Shown one piece after another: positions 50,624-59,340 of a stretch of 64,000 bases of DNA (within the stretch, counting starts at the first letter, position 1; each line of letters opens with the position of its first letter). Origin of the DNA: Thermoplasmata archaeon (lineage in GTDB: Archaea; Thermoplasmatota; Thermoplasmata; Lutacidiplasmatales; UBA184); assembly GCA_021844945.1 (NCBI GenBank), contig JAKBSJ010000003.1, forward strand, positions 162,770 through 226,769, in the 5' to 3' direction. The translations under genes were made by a program, and so were the position numbers. The notes below the pieces were generated by a model. It saw nothing but the letters and a program-made list of their open reading frames with translations, did no database searches and was not told the DNA's origin.

Positions 50624-51235
50624 ATGCGCCACGCCGACCTCGTCCGTGCGCTCGAACGGGTCCCGCCCTTCGATCGGGCGCGCCCCGAGCTCGAGCAGGT
50701 CGCGACACCCGCGGAGGCGGCGGCCCTGCTCCTCGAGATGGCCCACTCGCGCGGCGACCTCGCGGGGCGATCGGTCCTCGATCTCGGCTGTGGGACCGGG
50801 CGGCTCGCGATCGGAGCGGCGATACTCGGGGCCCGGCCGGTTGTCGGCATCGACGTCGATGCCGCTCCGCTGGCGATCGCCCGAGCCGCGGCCCGCGAAG
50901 CAGGTGTCGAGATCGATCTTCGCAACGAGGACGTGCGGGCCACCGACGTGCGGGCCGACACCGTCGTGATGAATCCGCCGTTCGGGGCCCAGCGCCGGGG
51001 CGCCGACCGACCGTTCTGGGACCGCGCGTTCTCCCTCGCCGGTTCCGCGGTCTATGCGTTCGCCTCGGCCGAGTCCCGAACCTTTATAGCACGCCTTGCG
51101 GTCGAGCACGCTGCTCACGTCGACGCGAGCCGACCGGTGCCCTGGGAGCTTCCCCGGGTATTCGGGCACCATCGCCGAGCGAAGGTGCGCTTGGACGTCG
51201 ACCTCTGGGTGCTCCGCACCAAGGTACCATCATGA
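50624..51235 (+). CDS. METTL5-like N6-adenine rRNA methyltransferase
   Basis: The 203-residue protein has LEQVATPAEAAA near residue 23, SAM motif I VLDLGCGTGRL (51-61), GIDVDA and the catalytic NPPFG (117-121). This combination marks the archaeal/eukaryal METTL5 family, which modifies small-subunit rRNA with help from a Trm112 protein; a Trm112-like gene is at 10294. The stop overlaps csl4 by 4 bases (ATGA). The rRNA target is inferred only from family. Confidence 0.85.
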   Translation: MRHADLVRALERVPPFDRARPELEQVATPAEAAALLLEMAHSRGDLAGRSVLDLGCGTGRLAIGAAILGARPVVGIDVDAAPLAIARAAAREAGVEIDLRNEDVRATDVRADTVVMNPPFGAQRRGADRPFWDRAFSLAGSAVYAFASAESRTFIARLAVEHAAHVDASRPVPWELPRVFGHHRRAKVRLDVDLWVLRTKVPS

Positions 51236-51813
51236 CAGCGACCGACCTCCCGAAGTTCGTCGTCCCCGGCGAGTACCTCGGCGCCGCCGAGGAATTCGTC
51301 CCCGGCCGGGGTACCTACGAGAACTCCGGGCGGATATTCGCGAGCCTGGCAGGGCGGCCGACGATCGACGCGCGAGACCGGACGATTCGGGTGGATGCGG
51401 CCAACGCGGTACCGACGCTCCAAGAAGGGGACGTCGTCTACGCTCGCGTGGACGAACTCAAGAGCGCGATGGCGATCTGCACGATCGTCTCGTCCGCCCC
51501 CGGCGGCCGCGGGATCCCCGGAACGCCGGAAGGGACCGTTCATATCTCGAAAGCGAAGGAAGGCTTCACCGACTCTCTCGCCGACGAGTTCGCGGTGGGC
51601 GACGTCCTCCTCGCGAAGGTCCTCCAAACGCGTCCTTCGGTCAAGCTCACGACTGCTCCCTCCGGCCTTGGAGTGATCAGTGCACGCTGCCAGGTCTGCC
51701 ATGGCCTTCTCATCCCCGCGGGACGTGAGCTCGTCTGCCCGAGGTGCGGTCACCGCGAACACCGCAAGCGGGCCGAAGGCGACGTGACACCCGCCGCTCC
51801 CACCTCCTCGTGA
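51232..51813 (+). CDS. csl4: exosome complex RNA-binding protein Csl4
   Basis: The 193-residue protein has the N-terminal VVPGEYLG...PGRGTY fold and a central S1 domain (GDVVYARVDELKSAMA through VGDVLLAKVLQ). A C-terminal zinc ribbon has CQVC and CPRCGHREHRKR. It caps the archaeal exosome and links it to DnaG or substrates. It is coupled by ATGA to the upstream methyltransferase and by GTGA to glyA, so its start is firm. Confidence 0.92.
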   Translation: MTATDLPKFVVPGEYLGAAEEFVPGRGTYENSGRIFASLAGRPTIDARDRTIRVDAANAVPTLQEGDVVYARVDELKSAMAICTIVSSAPGGRGIPGTPEGTVHISKAKEGFTDSLADEFAVGDVLLAKVLQTRPSVKLTTAPSGLGVISARCQVCHGLLIPAGRELVCPRCGHREHRKRAEGDVTPAAPTSS

Positions 51814-53051
51814 CCGACGTTCCCGCCGGCCCGGGGACCGATGAGGTCGAGCTGGCTCGCCTCGTTCGCGCGCACGAACGCTGGCGGGGGCGCGCCGTCT
51901 TCAACCTGCTTCCGAGCGAAAACGCGGTCAGCCCCGCCGCGCGCAAATACCTCGGGAGCGATCTCGCCGGACGCTACACGCTCCCGATCGACTCCGACTG
52001 GCACGGCGAGCGGATCGACAACTCCTACACCGGGACGCGCTACACCGATGCGATCGAGAAGCTCGGAAACGCGGCGGCCGCACGCCTCTTCCACGGACGC
52101 TACGCGACCGTTCGCCCTCTCTCGGGCCACATCGCGGCCCTGAGCGCGCTCGCACCGTTGCTGCCGGCGAAGAGCAAGGTCCTCGCGATCGAGCCGAAGG
52201 ACGGCGGATACGACGGATACGCTCCCGGCTTCATCCCGGCGCTGCTCGGCTACACCGTGCGACCGTTGCCGGCCGACGGGGCCGGCCACTCCGTCGATGC
52301 TGGGGCCGCCGTAGCCGCCATCCGGTCCGAACGACCTCAGGCGGTCATCCTGGGCCAGAGCTTCTTTCTCTTCCCCTATCCCCTCGCCGAGATCGTCGAA
52401 GCCGCACGCTCCGTAGAGGCGCTCGTCCTCTACGACGCTTCGCACGTCCTGGGGTTGATCGCCGGCGGAGAATTCCAGGACCCTCTGCGCGCCGGCGTGG
52501 ACGTCCTCTTCGGCAGCACGCACAAGTCCTTTCCGGGCCCCCAAGGGGGGTTGCTCGTGACCGACCGAGAGGATCTCTTCCGGCAGATCGACCCGGCGCT
52601 GGTCTGGAGGATCTTCGACAACGCGCACTGGAACCGGATCGCCGGAGTGACCCAGACGCTCCTCGAACTCGAGCGGTTCGGACCCGACTATGCGCGCACG
52701 ACCGTGGCGAACGCCCAGGCGCTCGGCGCCGCGCTGACCGAGAAAGGATGGCCGATCGTGGCCGCGGACCACGGGTACACCCGATCCCACCAGATCCACA
52801 TCGATCCATCCGAGCTGCACGCGAAGCGCGGGTATGGGAGCGGGACTCTCGCTCGCCGCCTCGAGCGCCAGGGACTTCTCATCGACCTGGTCGGCCGGAT
52901 CGGGACCGCGGAGGCGGCGCGCCTCGGCCTCGCGCCCGGGGACATGCCCCGCCTCGCCGACCTGCTCGAGCGGGGCAGCCGGGGCCGGCCCACGGTGACC
53001 CGGGAGGTCCGCGCGTGGCGAAGAACCTTCGTCGGCCTCCAGTTCGTGTAA
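51810..53051 (+). CDS. glyA: serine hydroxymethyltransferase-like PLP enzyme
   Basis: The 413-residue fold-type I enzyme has the PLP lysine K239 in GSTHKSFPGPQGG. It also has LLPSENAVSP, GRYTLPIDSDWHGE, PLSGHIAA and YDASHVLGLIAGG, all as in archaeal GlyA. It would move the serine beta carbon to a pterin carrier. Archaeal forms diverge from bacterial ones and may use a modified folate, so the C1 carrier is not certain. GTG 51810 overlaps csl4 by 4 bases. Confidence 0.85.
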   Translation: MTDVPAGPGTDEVELARLVRAHERWRGRAVFNLLPSENAVSPAARKYLGSDLAGRYTLPIDSDWHGERIDNSYTGTRYTDAIEKLGNAAAARLFHGRYATVRPLSGHIAALSALAPLLPAKSKVLAIEPKDGGYDGYAPGFIPALLGYTVRPLPADGAGHSVDAGAAVAAIRSERPQAVILGQSFFLFPYPLAEIVEAARSVEALVLYDASHVLGLIAGGEFQDPLRAGVDVLFGSTHKSFPGPQGGLLVTDREDLFRQIDPALVWRIFDNAHWNRIAGVTQTLLELERFGPDYARTTVANAQALGAALTEKGWPIVAADHGYTRSHQIHIDPSELHAKRGYGSGTLARRLERQGLLIDLVGRIGTAEAARLGLAPGDMPRLADLLERGSRGRPTVTREVRAWRRTFVGLQFV

Positions 53052-53602
53052 CGCGGGCCCTCCCCCGCCGCATCGCCCTCACGGGCACCCCGGGCACCGG
53101 CAAGAGCTCGGTCGTGACCCTCGGGGGGACGGACGTGCAGTGGAGGGAGGTGTACGCGATCGCCCGCTCGTACGGCGCCGCCCGGAAGCGGCGCACGGGT
53201 TGGGAGATCGACCTCCGTCGGCTCTCGCGCGCGATGCGGCGGAACCGACCAGTGCGCACGGAAGTGATCGTGGGACACCTCGCCCACCTCCTTCCCGTGC
53301 AGGGGGCCATCGTGCTCCGGTGTCGACCGGAAGTGCTGTACCGGCGGTTGACCCGGGCCCGCCGAGGCTCGCCGAAGGACCGCCGGGAGAATGCGCTCGC
53401 CGAGGCGCTGGGCATCGTGGCTTCCGAGGTCCGCGATTCCGGGATCCCCTGGGTGGAGATCGACACCACGGATCGCTCGGCGGCATCGGTCGCGCGCTGT
53501 GTCCTCGCCCGGCTACGTCGCATGCCGCCCCGACCCCTCCGCCCGATCGACTGGCTCGGGGACGCCGACGTGGCCGAGCATCTTTTGGACTGGTCGCGGT
53601 AA
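53015..53602 (+). CDS. AK6/Fap7-type adenylate kinase
   Basis: The 195-residue P-loop kinase has GTPGTGKSS (24-32), EVIVGHLAHLLP and a LID segment RRLTRARRGSPKDRRENALAE, the pattern of AK6/Fap7. In eukaryotes and archaea this factor assists small-subunit maturation as an ATPase. GTG 53015 overlaps glyA by 37 bases; no other start lies between it and the P loop. A TTG or later GTG in frame was not found. Confidence 0.85.
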   Translation: MAKNLRRPPVRVTRALPRRIALTGTPGTGKSSVVTLGGTDVQWREVYAIARSYGAARKRRTGWEIDLRRLSRAMRRNRPVRTEVIVGHLAHLLPVQGAIVLRCRPEVLYRRLTRARRGSPKDRRENALAEALGIVASEVRDSGIPWVEIDTTDRSAASVARCVLARLRRMPPRPLRPIDWLGDADVAEHLLDWSR

Positions 53603-53610
53603 CCCGCGCC

Positions 53611-54276
53611 ATGGTCCTCGAGGGCTACCGGCGACGGCTGGCGCCGTACCTCGAGCGGATCAGCCGGCCGTACCTCGCGTATTCACCCAACACCCTGAGC
53701 TGGCTCGCCTTTGGTCTCTTGGTCGCGGCGGCGGTCCTCGCCGCGCTCGTGCGCTGGACGACGCCGGTCCTCTTCCTGCCGGTCGCAGGACTCATACTGG
53801 TCGGAGGCGCCTTCGACGTGATCGACGGCGAGGTGGCGCGCCGCACGAACCGGGCGAGCCTGCGCGGCAACTTCCTGGACCACGTGCTGGATCGCTACGC
53901 CGACATGATCCTGGTCATCGGGATCGCGGTGTCGGGATTCGCGAACCCGATCCTCGCGCTCCTCGCGCTCGCGAGCCTCCTGCTGACGAGTTACATGGGA
54001 ACCCAGGCGGAGGCGGTCGGCCAGGGTCGGCTCTACGGGGGCCTGCTCACCCGCGCGGACCGACTCGTCCTGCTCTGCCTCGCCGCGCTTCTCGAGTTCC
54101 TCTGGACCCTCCCGTGGCCGTGGGCCCCGAGTACACCGTGGGCCCATTTCTCACTCTACGGATTCTCGTTCACCGTGATCGACGTGGTGTTCGTCTACTT
54201 CATTATCGGCGGCCAGTGGACCGCGCTCTCCCGAGCGCGACGGGTGTACGCGCGCCTTCCTCCCCCACCGACGTGA
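53611..54276 (+). CDS. CDP-alcohol phosphatidyltransferase, archaetidylinositol-phosphate synthase-like
   Basis: The 221-residue integral membrane enzyme has the complete motif D69-x2-D72-G73-x2-A76-R77-x8-G86-x3-D90-x3-D94 and about six membrane helices. It transfers a phosphatidyl- or archaetidyl group from the CDP-activated lipid to an alcohol; a link to archaetidylinositol phosphate is suggested by archaeal family membership. It follows AK6 by 8 bases and ends 13 bases from the convergent priL stop. Confidence 0.9.
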   Translation: MVLEGYRRRLAPYLERISRPYLAYSPNTLSWLAFGLLVAAAVLAALVRWTTPVLFLPVAGLILVGGAFDVIDGEVARRTNRASLRGNFLDHVLDRYADMILVIGIAVSGFANPILALLALASLLLTSYMGTQAEAVGQGRLYGGLLTRADRLVLLCLAALLEFLWTLPWPWAPSTPWAHFSLYGFSFTVIDVVFVYFIIGGQWTALSRARRVYARLPPPPT

Positions 54277-54289
54277 ACGATCCTGAGGG

Positions 54290-55399
54290 TCACCCGCGCT
54301 CCGGAGCTTCCACGACCGGACCGCCGCGGATCCGATAGTACTGCAACGGGTGGCGGAGCGTCGGTTCGAAGCAGATCGGGTCTCGCACGCGGTCGGCCGG
54401 CGCGGCGGCGGCCGGGTCGCCTTCCCGCACGCACAGTCCGTGGGAGCGCAAGGTCGCGCACTCCGGGGGCTCGTAGCCCCGGCCACCTTCGTGGTGCGTG
54501 ATGTGCTCCACCTGATAGCGGGTGATCGCTTCCTCGAAGTCCGGCGCGCCGCGATAGGCGTCGACGATCGTCTCCTCATCGGCCCCGACCCGGTGCAGGA
54601 ACGCGGCGAGCGCGAACCGGCCTGAGTGCGAGAGATTCTCGCCGGCTTCCAGCATACGCCGCATCTTCCGAATGCACGGGGGGAAGAGCTCCGGGCGCAG
54701 GGCGGCCGGTCCCGCGGTCGGGCGCGCCCGGGGAACGGGGACCCGTCGCGCGAGCTCCTCGATCGCGGCCGACTCTCGAGAGCGCACGAGCGCCTCGACC
54801 TCGGCCGCCATCGGGCGCGGCCGGGCGAGCTCGATGCGCACGGCCTCTTCGAGCAGGCGGGCGGCGCGCGCGCGAGCGAGCGCGATCCGCCCGTGCGCGA
54901 GCGGCTGAGCCGCGAGGCGGAAATCCGCTTCGCGGATGGGTACGGCGAGCTGCACGTAGTCGACGAGATCGATCGTCAGCCGACCGCCCATCCCGACCTC
55001 CAAGGGGCGCCCGAGGCGGCGCGCCACCTCGGCGAGTTCCTCCGCGCTCGCGCTCGAGAGCCGATCGTAGGCCCGCTTCGCCTCGGCGACCGCCCATCGG
55101 CGCAAGGCTCCCGGCGTGGGTGTGGATGCGAGCAACAGCCGCGCGAAGAGGAAGGAAAGGTAGCGCTCCAAGGGCCGCGCGTTCGCGAGTTCCGCGAGCG
55201 CGGCCGTCCCTCGGGGATCGTCGGCGCCCGCAAGGGCCCGGGCGCGGCCGATCGAACGGACCTGATCGTACCGAGGCTCGGTCACAAGGTCGCGGACCGA
55301 GACCGAGAGGTCCTCGGTGAGACGGTCGGCCCCGGGGAGGAAGGGATATTCCCCCCAGAGCGCGAGCTCGTCTATAGGTGGGGACCCACGAAGAGCCAT
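54290..55399 (-). CDS. priL: DNA primase large subunit
   Basis: The 369-residue protein has an alpha-helical N-terminal half and a C-terminal Fe-S domain with four ligands C242, C314, C323 and C343 around NLSHSGRFALAAFLHRVG and YQVEHITHHEGG. It positions the catalytic PriS, not in the window, on template DNA. ATG 55399 overlaps the protease gene by 28 bases; longer upstream frame belongs to the protease antisense or other frames. The length fits archaeal PriL. Confidence 0.93.
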   Translation of the reverse strand: MALRGSPPIDELALWGEYPFLPGADRLTEDLSVSVRDLVTEPRYDQVRSIGRARALAGADDPRGTAALAELANARPLERYLSFLFARLLLASTPTPGALRRWAVAEAKRAYDRLSSASAEELAEVARRLGRPLEVGMGGRLTIDLVDYVQLAVPIREADFRLAAQPLAHGRIALARARAARLLEEAVRIELARPRPMAAEVEALVRSRESAAIEELARRVPVPRARPTAGPAALRPELFPPCIRKMRRMLEAGENLSHSGRFALAAFLHRVGADEETIVDAYRGAPDFEEAITRYQVEHITHHEGGRGYEPPECATLRSHGLCVREGDPAAAAPADRVRDPICFEPTLRHPLQYYRIRGGPVVEAPERG

Positions 55400-56682
55400 A
55401 GGATCAGTAAGACGATGGCCAGCGAGGAGACCACGGCCACCGAAGCGCCGAACTGGTCGAGGCGGGGGTTGTTCCAGCCGCGCTTGAACCGCGCGGCGAC
55501 GCTGGCGGCATAGTCCCGGACGAGCAGGCCCCCGTCCAGCGGGATCAAGGGGAGCGCGTTGGACGCCCCGAGGAGGAAGTTCATCCACGCGAACCAGTAG
55601 AGCAGGTTCAGGCCGATCCAGGTCGCGTCGGCGTTCGTGCCGGCCAGGGGTCCGGTGAGGTGGAAGAAGGACTGGGACCCACCGGAGATGGGTTGGAGGC
55701 CGGCGATCGGGAGGACGAGCCAATCGATACCGCCGGTCAGAGGGCTCGAGGAACTCGTGAGCGGGTTCACGAACGTAGCGGCCAACTGGGTCGGGGTTAG
55801 GAACGAGAGCGAGACCCCCAGGAAGCCCTTGTGGGTATCCGCGGCCTCGTGCGTGTAGGTCGATTCGGCGACGAGCGTGACGTTCCGAGTCACGAGACCC
55901 CCTAAGCTGGGCGAATAGTACTCGATCGGTATCGTCGTGTTCGGGGCCGTGGCTTCGAGGGCCGATTGGAGTTCGGCGTTCGTGGTCGTGGCCGTGTGAT
56001 TCACCATCACGATGATGTCGCCGGCTCCCATCCCGGCCGTTTGCGCCGGCGTTCCGCCAAGGACACCCACCACCCCGGCCCCATTCGCGTTCGGCGCCAC
56101 CGACGACGCGACCAGACCGCTCATGACCAGGAAGCAGACCATTCCAATGACGAAGTTCGCGAGGATCCCGGCGGCGGCGACGCGGTCGCGCCGGCGGCGG
56201 TTTGCCGCCTCCATGTCCGCATCGTCCTGTTCGACGAACGCGCCGATGGGGATGACGCACCAGAGGATGCCGAGGCTCTTCACTCCGATCTTCTGCGAGC
56301 GAGCTACGAAACCGTGGAAGAGCTCGTGCAGCGCGACGCCCACGACCAGCGCGACGATACCATACCCGATCGGAATGAACGGGTTGAGGCCGGGAATGCC
56401 GAGCGCCTCCTGAACGGTCGGCGCGCTCGCGGCGCTCGTGTGCACGCTGACGATGGCGTCGATAATGAGGAGGATGACCATCGCCCCCATCGCGACCACG
56501 CTGAGCAGGATCGCCACGTCCCCGGCGATCGACCAGGCCCGCACGCGCCGGCCGACTCGGTCGATGAAATCACGACCGCGCCGGGTCTTGATCATCACGG
56601 CGGGGCCGAAGAGCGAGAGCGTGCGCTCCTTACCGATCCAGCCGGCCTTCCACAGTGCGTAGACGACGATCGCGTAGGCCAA
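55372..56682 (-). CDS. site-2 protease-like intramembrane metalloprotease with PDZ domain
   Basis: The 436-residue M50 protein has the zinc motif H119-E120-x2-H123 in a membrane helix. A PDZ-like domain follows (GVLGGTPAQTAGMGAGDIIVMVN), then the second ligand motif NALPLIPLDGG. It cleaves membrane-bound regulators or signal peptides within the bilayer. The only standard start is TTG 56682, yet the frame stays open to TGA at 56754 and reads as a membrane helix start, so the true start may be a non-standard codon upstream. A GTATTTACCC box on the minus strand is at 56760-56769. Confidence 0.85.
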   Translation of the reverse strand: MAYAIVVYALWKAGWIGKERTLSLFGPAVMIKTRRGRDFIDRVGRRVRAWSIAGDVAILLSVVAMGAMVILLIIDAIVSVHTSAASAPTVQEALGIPGLNPFIPIGYGIVALVVGVALHELFHGFVARSQKIGVKSLGILWCVIPIGAFVEQDDADMEAANRRRRDRVAAAGILANFVIGMVCFLVMSGLVASSVAPNANGAGVVGVLGGTPAQTAGMGAGDIIVMVNHTATTTNAELQSALEATAPNTTIPIEYYSPSLGGLVTRNVTLVAESTYTHEAADTHKGFLGVSLSFLTPTQLAATFVNPLTSSSSPLTGGIDWLVLPIAGLQPISGGSQSFFHLTGPLAGTNADATWIGLNLLYWFAWMNFLLGASNALPLIPLDGGLLVRDYAASVAARFKRGWNNPRLDQFGASVAVVSSLAIVLLILWLFVGPHL

Positions 56683-56801
56683 GACGACCAGCCCCGCGAT
56701 CTCGTATCCGTTGAGTGCGAACGACGTCGTGCTGCCCCCGCGGTTCTCGAGTCAGCTCGGGGTAAATACGCTATGGCCGGCGTCGGTGGCCGCCCCGGTC
56801 G

Positions 56802-58253
56802 CTAGCCCTTGACGACGCCCATCGGAGTCAGGCGAGCGACGCGCCGGGTCAGTCCCGCGCCCTCGGCCACGCGCACGACCTCCTCGATGTCCTTGTAGGC
56901 ACCGGGCGCTTCTTCCGTGACCCCTTCCCGGGAGGAGGAGCGGACCACGATGCCGCGGCCCCGTAGGGAACGGGTCACATCGTCGAACCGGAACGTACGG
57001 GCCGCCGCGCTCCGGCTCAGCCGCCGGCCGGCGCCGTGGCAGGACGAGCCGAACGAACGGATCATCGAGGTCGGAAGGCCGACGAGGACGTAGCTCGCCG
57101 TTCCCATGTCCCCCGGGATGAGCACGGGTTGCCCGCTCGAGCGATACACCTCGGAAACCTCATCCCGTCCCGCCGGAAAGGCACGGGTAGCGCCCTTGCG
57201 GTGCACGAGCAGTCGCCGAGGTCCGCTCTCGGTAACGTGCGATTCGAACTTGGCCATGTTGTGCGCGATGTCGTAGACGACCTCGATCCCAAGGTCGTCG
57301 GCCGACCGCCCGAACGTTCCTTCGAAGGCGCGCCGGACCCCCGCGGTGATCGCCTGGCGGTTGGCCCATGCGAAATTGGCTGCCGCCGCCATCGCCGCCA
57401 GGTACTCCTGCGCCCCGTCCGAGCTGATCGGAGCGCAGCACAGTTGACGGTCGACGAGCTTTACTCCCCGTTGGAGCAGATCCAGGTCCATCTTCCGGAT
57501 GTAGTCGGTCGCGACCTGGTGACCCAGCCCACGCGAGCCCGTATGCAGCATGACGACGACCTGGCGCTCTTCGAGCCCGAACGCCTCCGCGCTCGCGGGG
57601 TCGAAGAGCTGGTCCACCTTCTGGACCTCGAGAAAGTGGTTTCCGCTCCCCAAGGTGCCCAGCTGACGGCTCCCGCGCTTGCGCGCCTCGGGGCTCACCC
57701 GCTGCGGATCGGCACCGGCCAGGCATCCGTTCTCTTCCTGGACGGTTAGGTCCGTCGGCGTTCCGCCCCCCTTCTCGACGAGCCACCGAGCCCCCCCGAC
57801 GAGCACTTCGTCCATCTCCGACTCTCGTAGCAGCGAGCCGGCCTTCGAGCCGACGCCCGCGGGGACCGCCCGGTAAAGCTGTTCGGTGAGCTCGGCGAGC
57901 TTCGGGCGCACTTCCGTCTCGGTGAGACGGGTGCGCAGCAGTCGGACCCCGCAGTTGATATCGTACCCGATCCCGCCGGGACTGACGATCCCATCGTTGA
58001 GGTCGAAGGCGGCGACGCCTCCCACGGGGAAGCCGTATCCGAAGTGGATGTCGGGCATTGCGAGAGCGCGCTCGACGATGCCCGGAAGGGTCGCGACGTT
58101 GGCCAGTTGGTCGATCGCCGGATCGTGGGCTACATCGCCCAGCAGCGCCGGACTCGAGAACAAGCGACCCGGCACGCGCATGCCACGTGCGGCGTCGACC
58201 TCGATGTCGTACGTGAACTCGTCGCGAGGGACGAGCCGGAGCGGGGCCGCCAT
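56802..58253 (-). CDS. rtcB: RNA-splicing ligase RtcB
   Basis: The 483-residue enzyme has GGIGYDINCGVRL (manganese Cys), GTLGSGNHFLEV, HTGSRGLGHQV, HNMAKFE and RKGATRAFPAG. The guanylated histidine lies in the SSCHGAGRR loop. It joins 2',3'-cyclic phosphate and 5'-OH ends, sealing tRNA exons and possibly broken RNA. The window also has an intron-containing tRNA-Leu. ATG 58253 was chosen because a minus-strand CTTAATAGA box at 58276-58284 lies 23-31 bases upstream. Confidence 0.96.
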   Translation of the reverse strand: MAAPLRLVPRDEFTYDIEVDAARGMRVPGRLFSSPALLGDVAHDPAIDQLANVATLPGIVERALAMPDIHFGYGFPVGGVAAFDLNDGIVSPGGIGYDINCGVRLLRTRLTETEVRPKLAELTEQLYRAVPAGVGSKAGSLLRESEMDEVLVGGARWLVEKGGGTPTDLTVQEENGCLAGADPQRVSPEARKRGSRQLGTLGSGNHFLEVQKVDQLFDPASAEAFGLEERQVVVMLHTGSRGLGHQVATDYIRKMDLDLLQRGVKLVDRQLCCAPISSDGAQEYLAAMAAAANFAWANRQAITAGVRRAFEGTFGRSADDLGIEVVYDIAHNMAKFESHVTESGPRRLLVHRKGATRAFPAGRDEVSEVYRSSGQPVLIPGDMGTASYVLVGLPTSMIRSFGSSCHGAGRRLSRSAAARTFRFDDVTRSLRGRGIVVRSSSREGVTEEAPGAYKDIEEVVRVAEGAGLTRRVARLTPMGVVKG

Positions 58254-58275
58254 GGTGCGCGTGCACGGAACGGGT

Positions 58276-58284
58276 CTATTAAGG
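58276..58284 (-). promoter_or_regulatory. TATA-like box for rtcB
   Basis: The minus strand reads CTTAATAGA 23-31 bases before the rtcB ATG at 58253, favouring it over the in-frame ATG at 58304. Confidence 0.5.
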
Positions 58285-58354
58285 TCGAGGGCCGCGGCCC
58301 TCATCTTGAGCCAAGCGTGAAGTAGCTTCGCCGCCCTCGTAGTCGTGGCAGAGG

Positions 58355-58768
58355 GTGCCGATGTACCTGGGGCGCTTGCTCACGATGATCAACTTCGCCC
58401 TGCTCGCCGTGGCGATCGCGATCTACTTTGTCGCCCCGGCCATCGCGACGACATTCCTCTACATCCTGATCGCCTGGATGTTCGGGAGCCTCATCCTGTT
58501 CTACCTACCGATATCGCGACGGCGGATTGGCCGCTCGTCCACGGCTCCCGCGAGCCCGAACGCCCCGTCCGCGACCGGAGCTCCGGCCGCGGCCGGCGGA
58601 CTCCCTCTCCCGTCCGCGGCGGCCAGCGCGGCTTCGGCTCCGGCAGCTTCCAGCGCGCCGTCGCCCACGACCGCCGGGCCGATCGGCTTTTGCATCTATT
58701 GCGGCTCGCACCTTCCCCCGAACGCCGGGTTCTGCCCGGCGTGCGGCCACCCGGTCCGCACGATCTAG
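58355..58768 (+). CDS. small membrane protein with zinc-ribbon tail
   Basis: The 137-residue protein has two hydrophobic helices (about 10-30 and 33-52), then an Ala/Pro/Ser-rich linker (about 60-108). It ends in a zinc ribbon with C113-x2-C116 and CPACGHP. GTG 58355 or ATG 58361 could start it. Such helix-linker-ribbon proteins are common in archaea but their function is unknown. It converges on the biotin carrier gene with 14 bases between. Confidence 0.6.
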   Translation: MPMYLGRLLTMINFALLAVAIAIYFVAPAIATTFLYILIAWMFGSLILFYLPISRRRIGRSSTAPASPNAPSATGAPAAAGGLPLPSAAASAASAPAASSAPSPTTAGPIGFCIYCGSHLPPNAGFCPACGHPVRTI

Positions 58769-58782
58769 TACTGACGGTGACC

Positions 58783-59340
58783 TCACCCCGGGACGACCCG
58801 AAGCATCGCTTCCTTCGCTCGCACGTTCGACCCGGCGCGGACCGAGAGCTGCGCGACCGTGCCGTCGATCGGGCTCGTCACTTCGTTGCGCATCTTCATC
58901 GCCTCGACGACGACGAGGACCTGGCCGGTTCGGACCGGATCGCCCTCCTGGACCCGCACTTCGATCACCTTGCCGGGCATCGGCGGCACGACGGGCACGC
59001 CGGGACCGTCGCTGAGTCCGGGGGTTCCCGAGGAAGCAGGAACGCCGTGGGGGCGAGGGCGGGGAGCGGTCCGCGGGCCCGGCGGAGTTCCCCCGTCTCG
59101 ACGCACCTCCCCGATCGTCCACCTCTCTCCGTTCACATCGATCGGTCCGGGGGGGGACGCGAATCCCTGCGGCCAGCCGTCGACCACGACTCGTTCCCCC
59201 GCGATCTCGAGCTCGACCTTTAGGGGCCCGGCTTCCACGACCTCGAAGGGGAAAGTCCGTTCGCCGAGCCGTACGGTCTTCGCGTCGGGATCGACGTCGA
59301 CCGTCTCGGATCTACCCGCGCGAACGATGCTGAGCCGCAT
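58783..59340 (-). CDS. biotin carboxyl carrier protein (transcarboxylase 1.3S-like)
   Basis: The 185-residue protein has a beta-rich N-terminal half (to about 82), a Pro/Gly/Arg linker (83-115) and a biotinyl domain with K149 in EAMKM. The domain shape PMPGKVIEVRVQEGD is standard. ATG 59340 starts within the end of the 5S-like gene by 29 bases, implying coupling. It carries CO2 between the two carboxyltransferase subunits encoded upstream. The N-terminal half is longer than in the bacterial 1.3S subunit. Confidence 0.92.
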   Translation of the reverse strand: MRLSIVRAGRSETVDVDPDAKTVRLGERTFPFEVVEAGPLKVELEIAGERVVVDGWPQGFASPPGPIDVNGERWTIGEVRRDGGTPPGPRTAPRPRPHGVPASSGTPGLSDGPGVPVVPPMPGKVIEVRVQEGDPVRTGQVLVVVEAMKMRNEVTSPIDGTVAQLSVRAGSNVRAKEAMLRVVPG

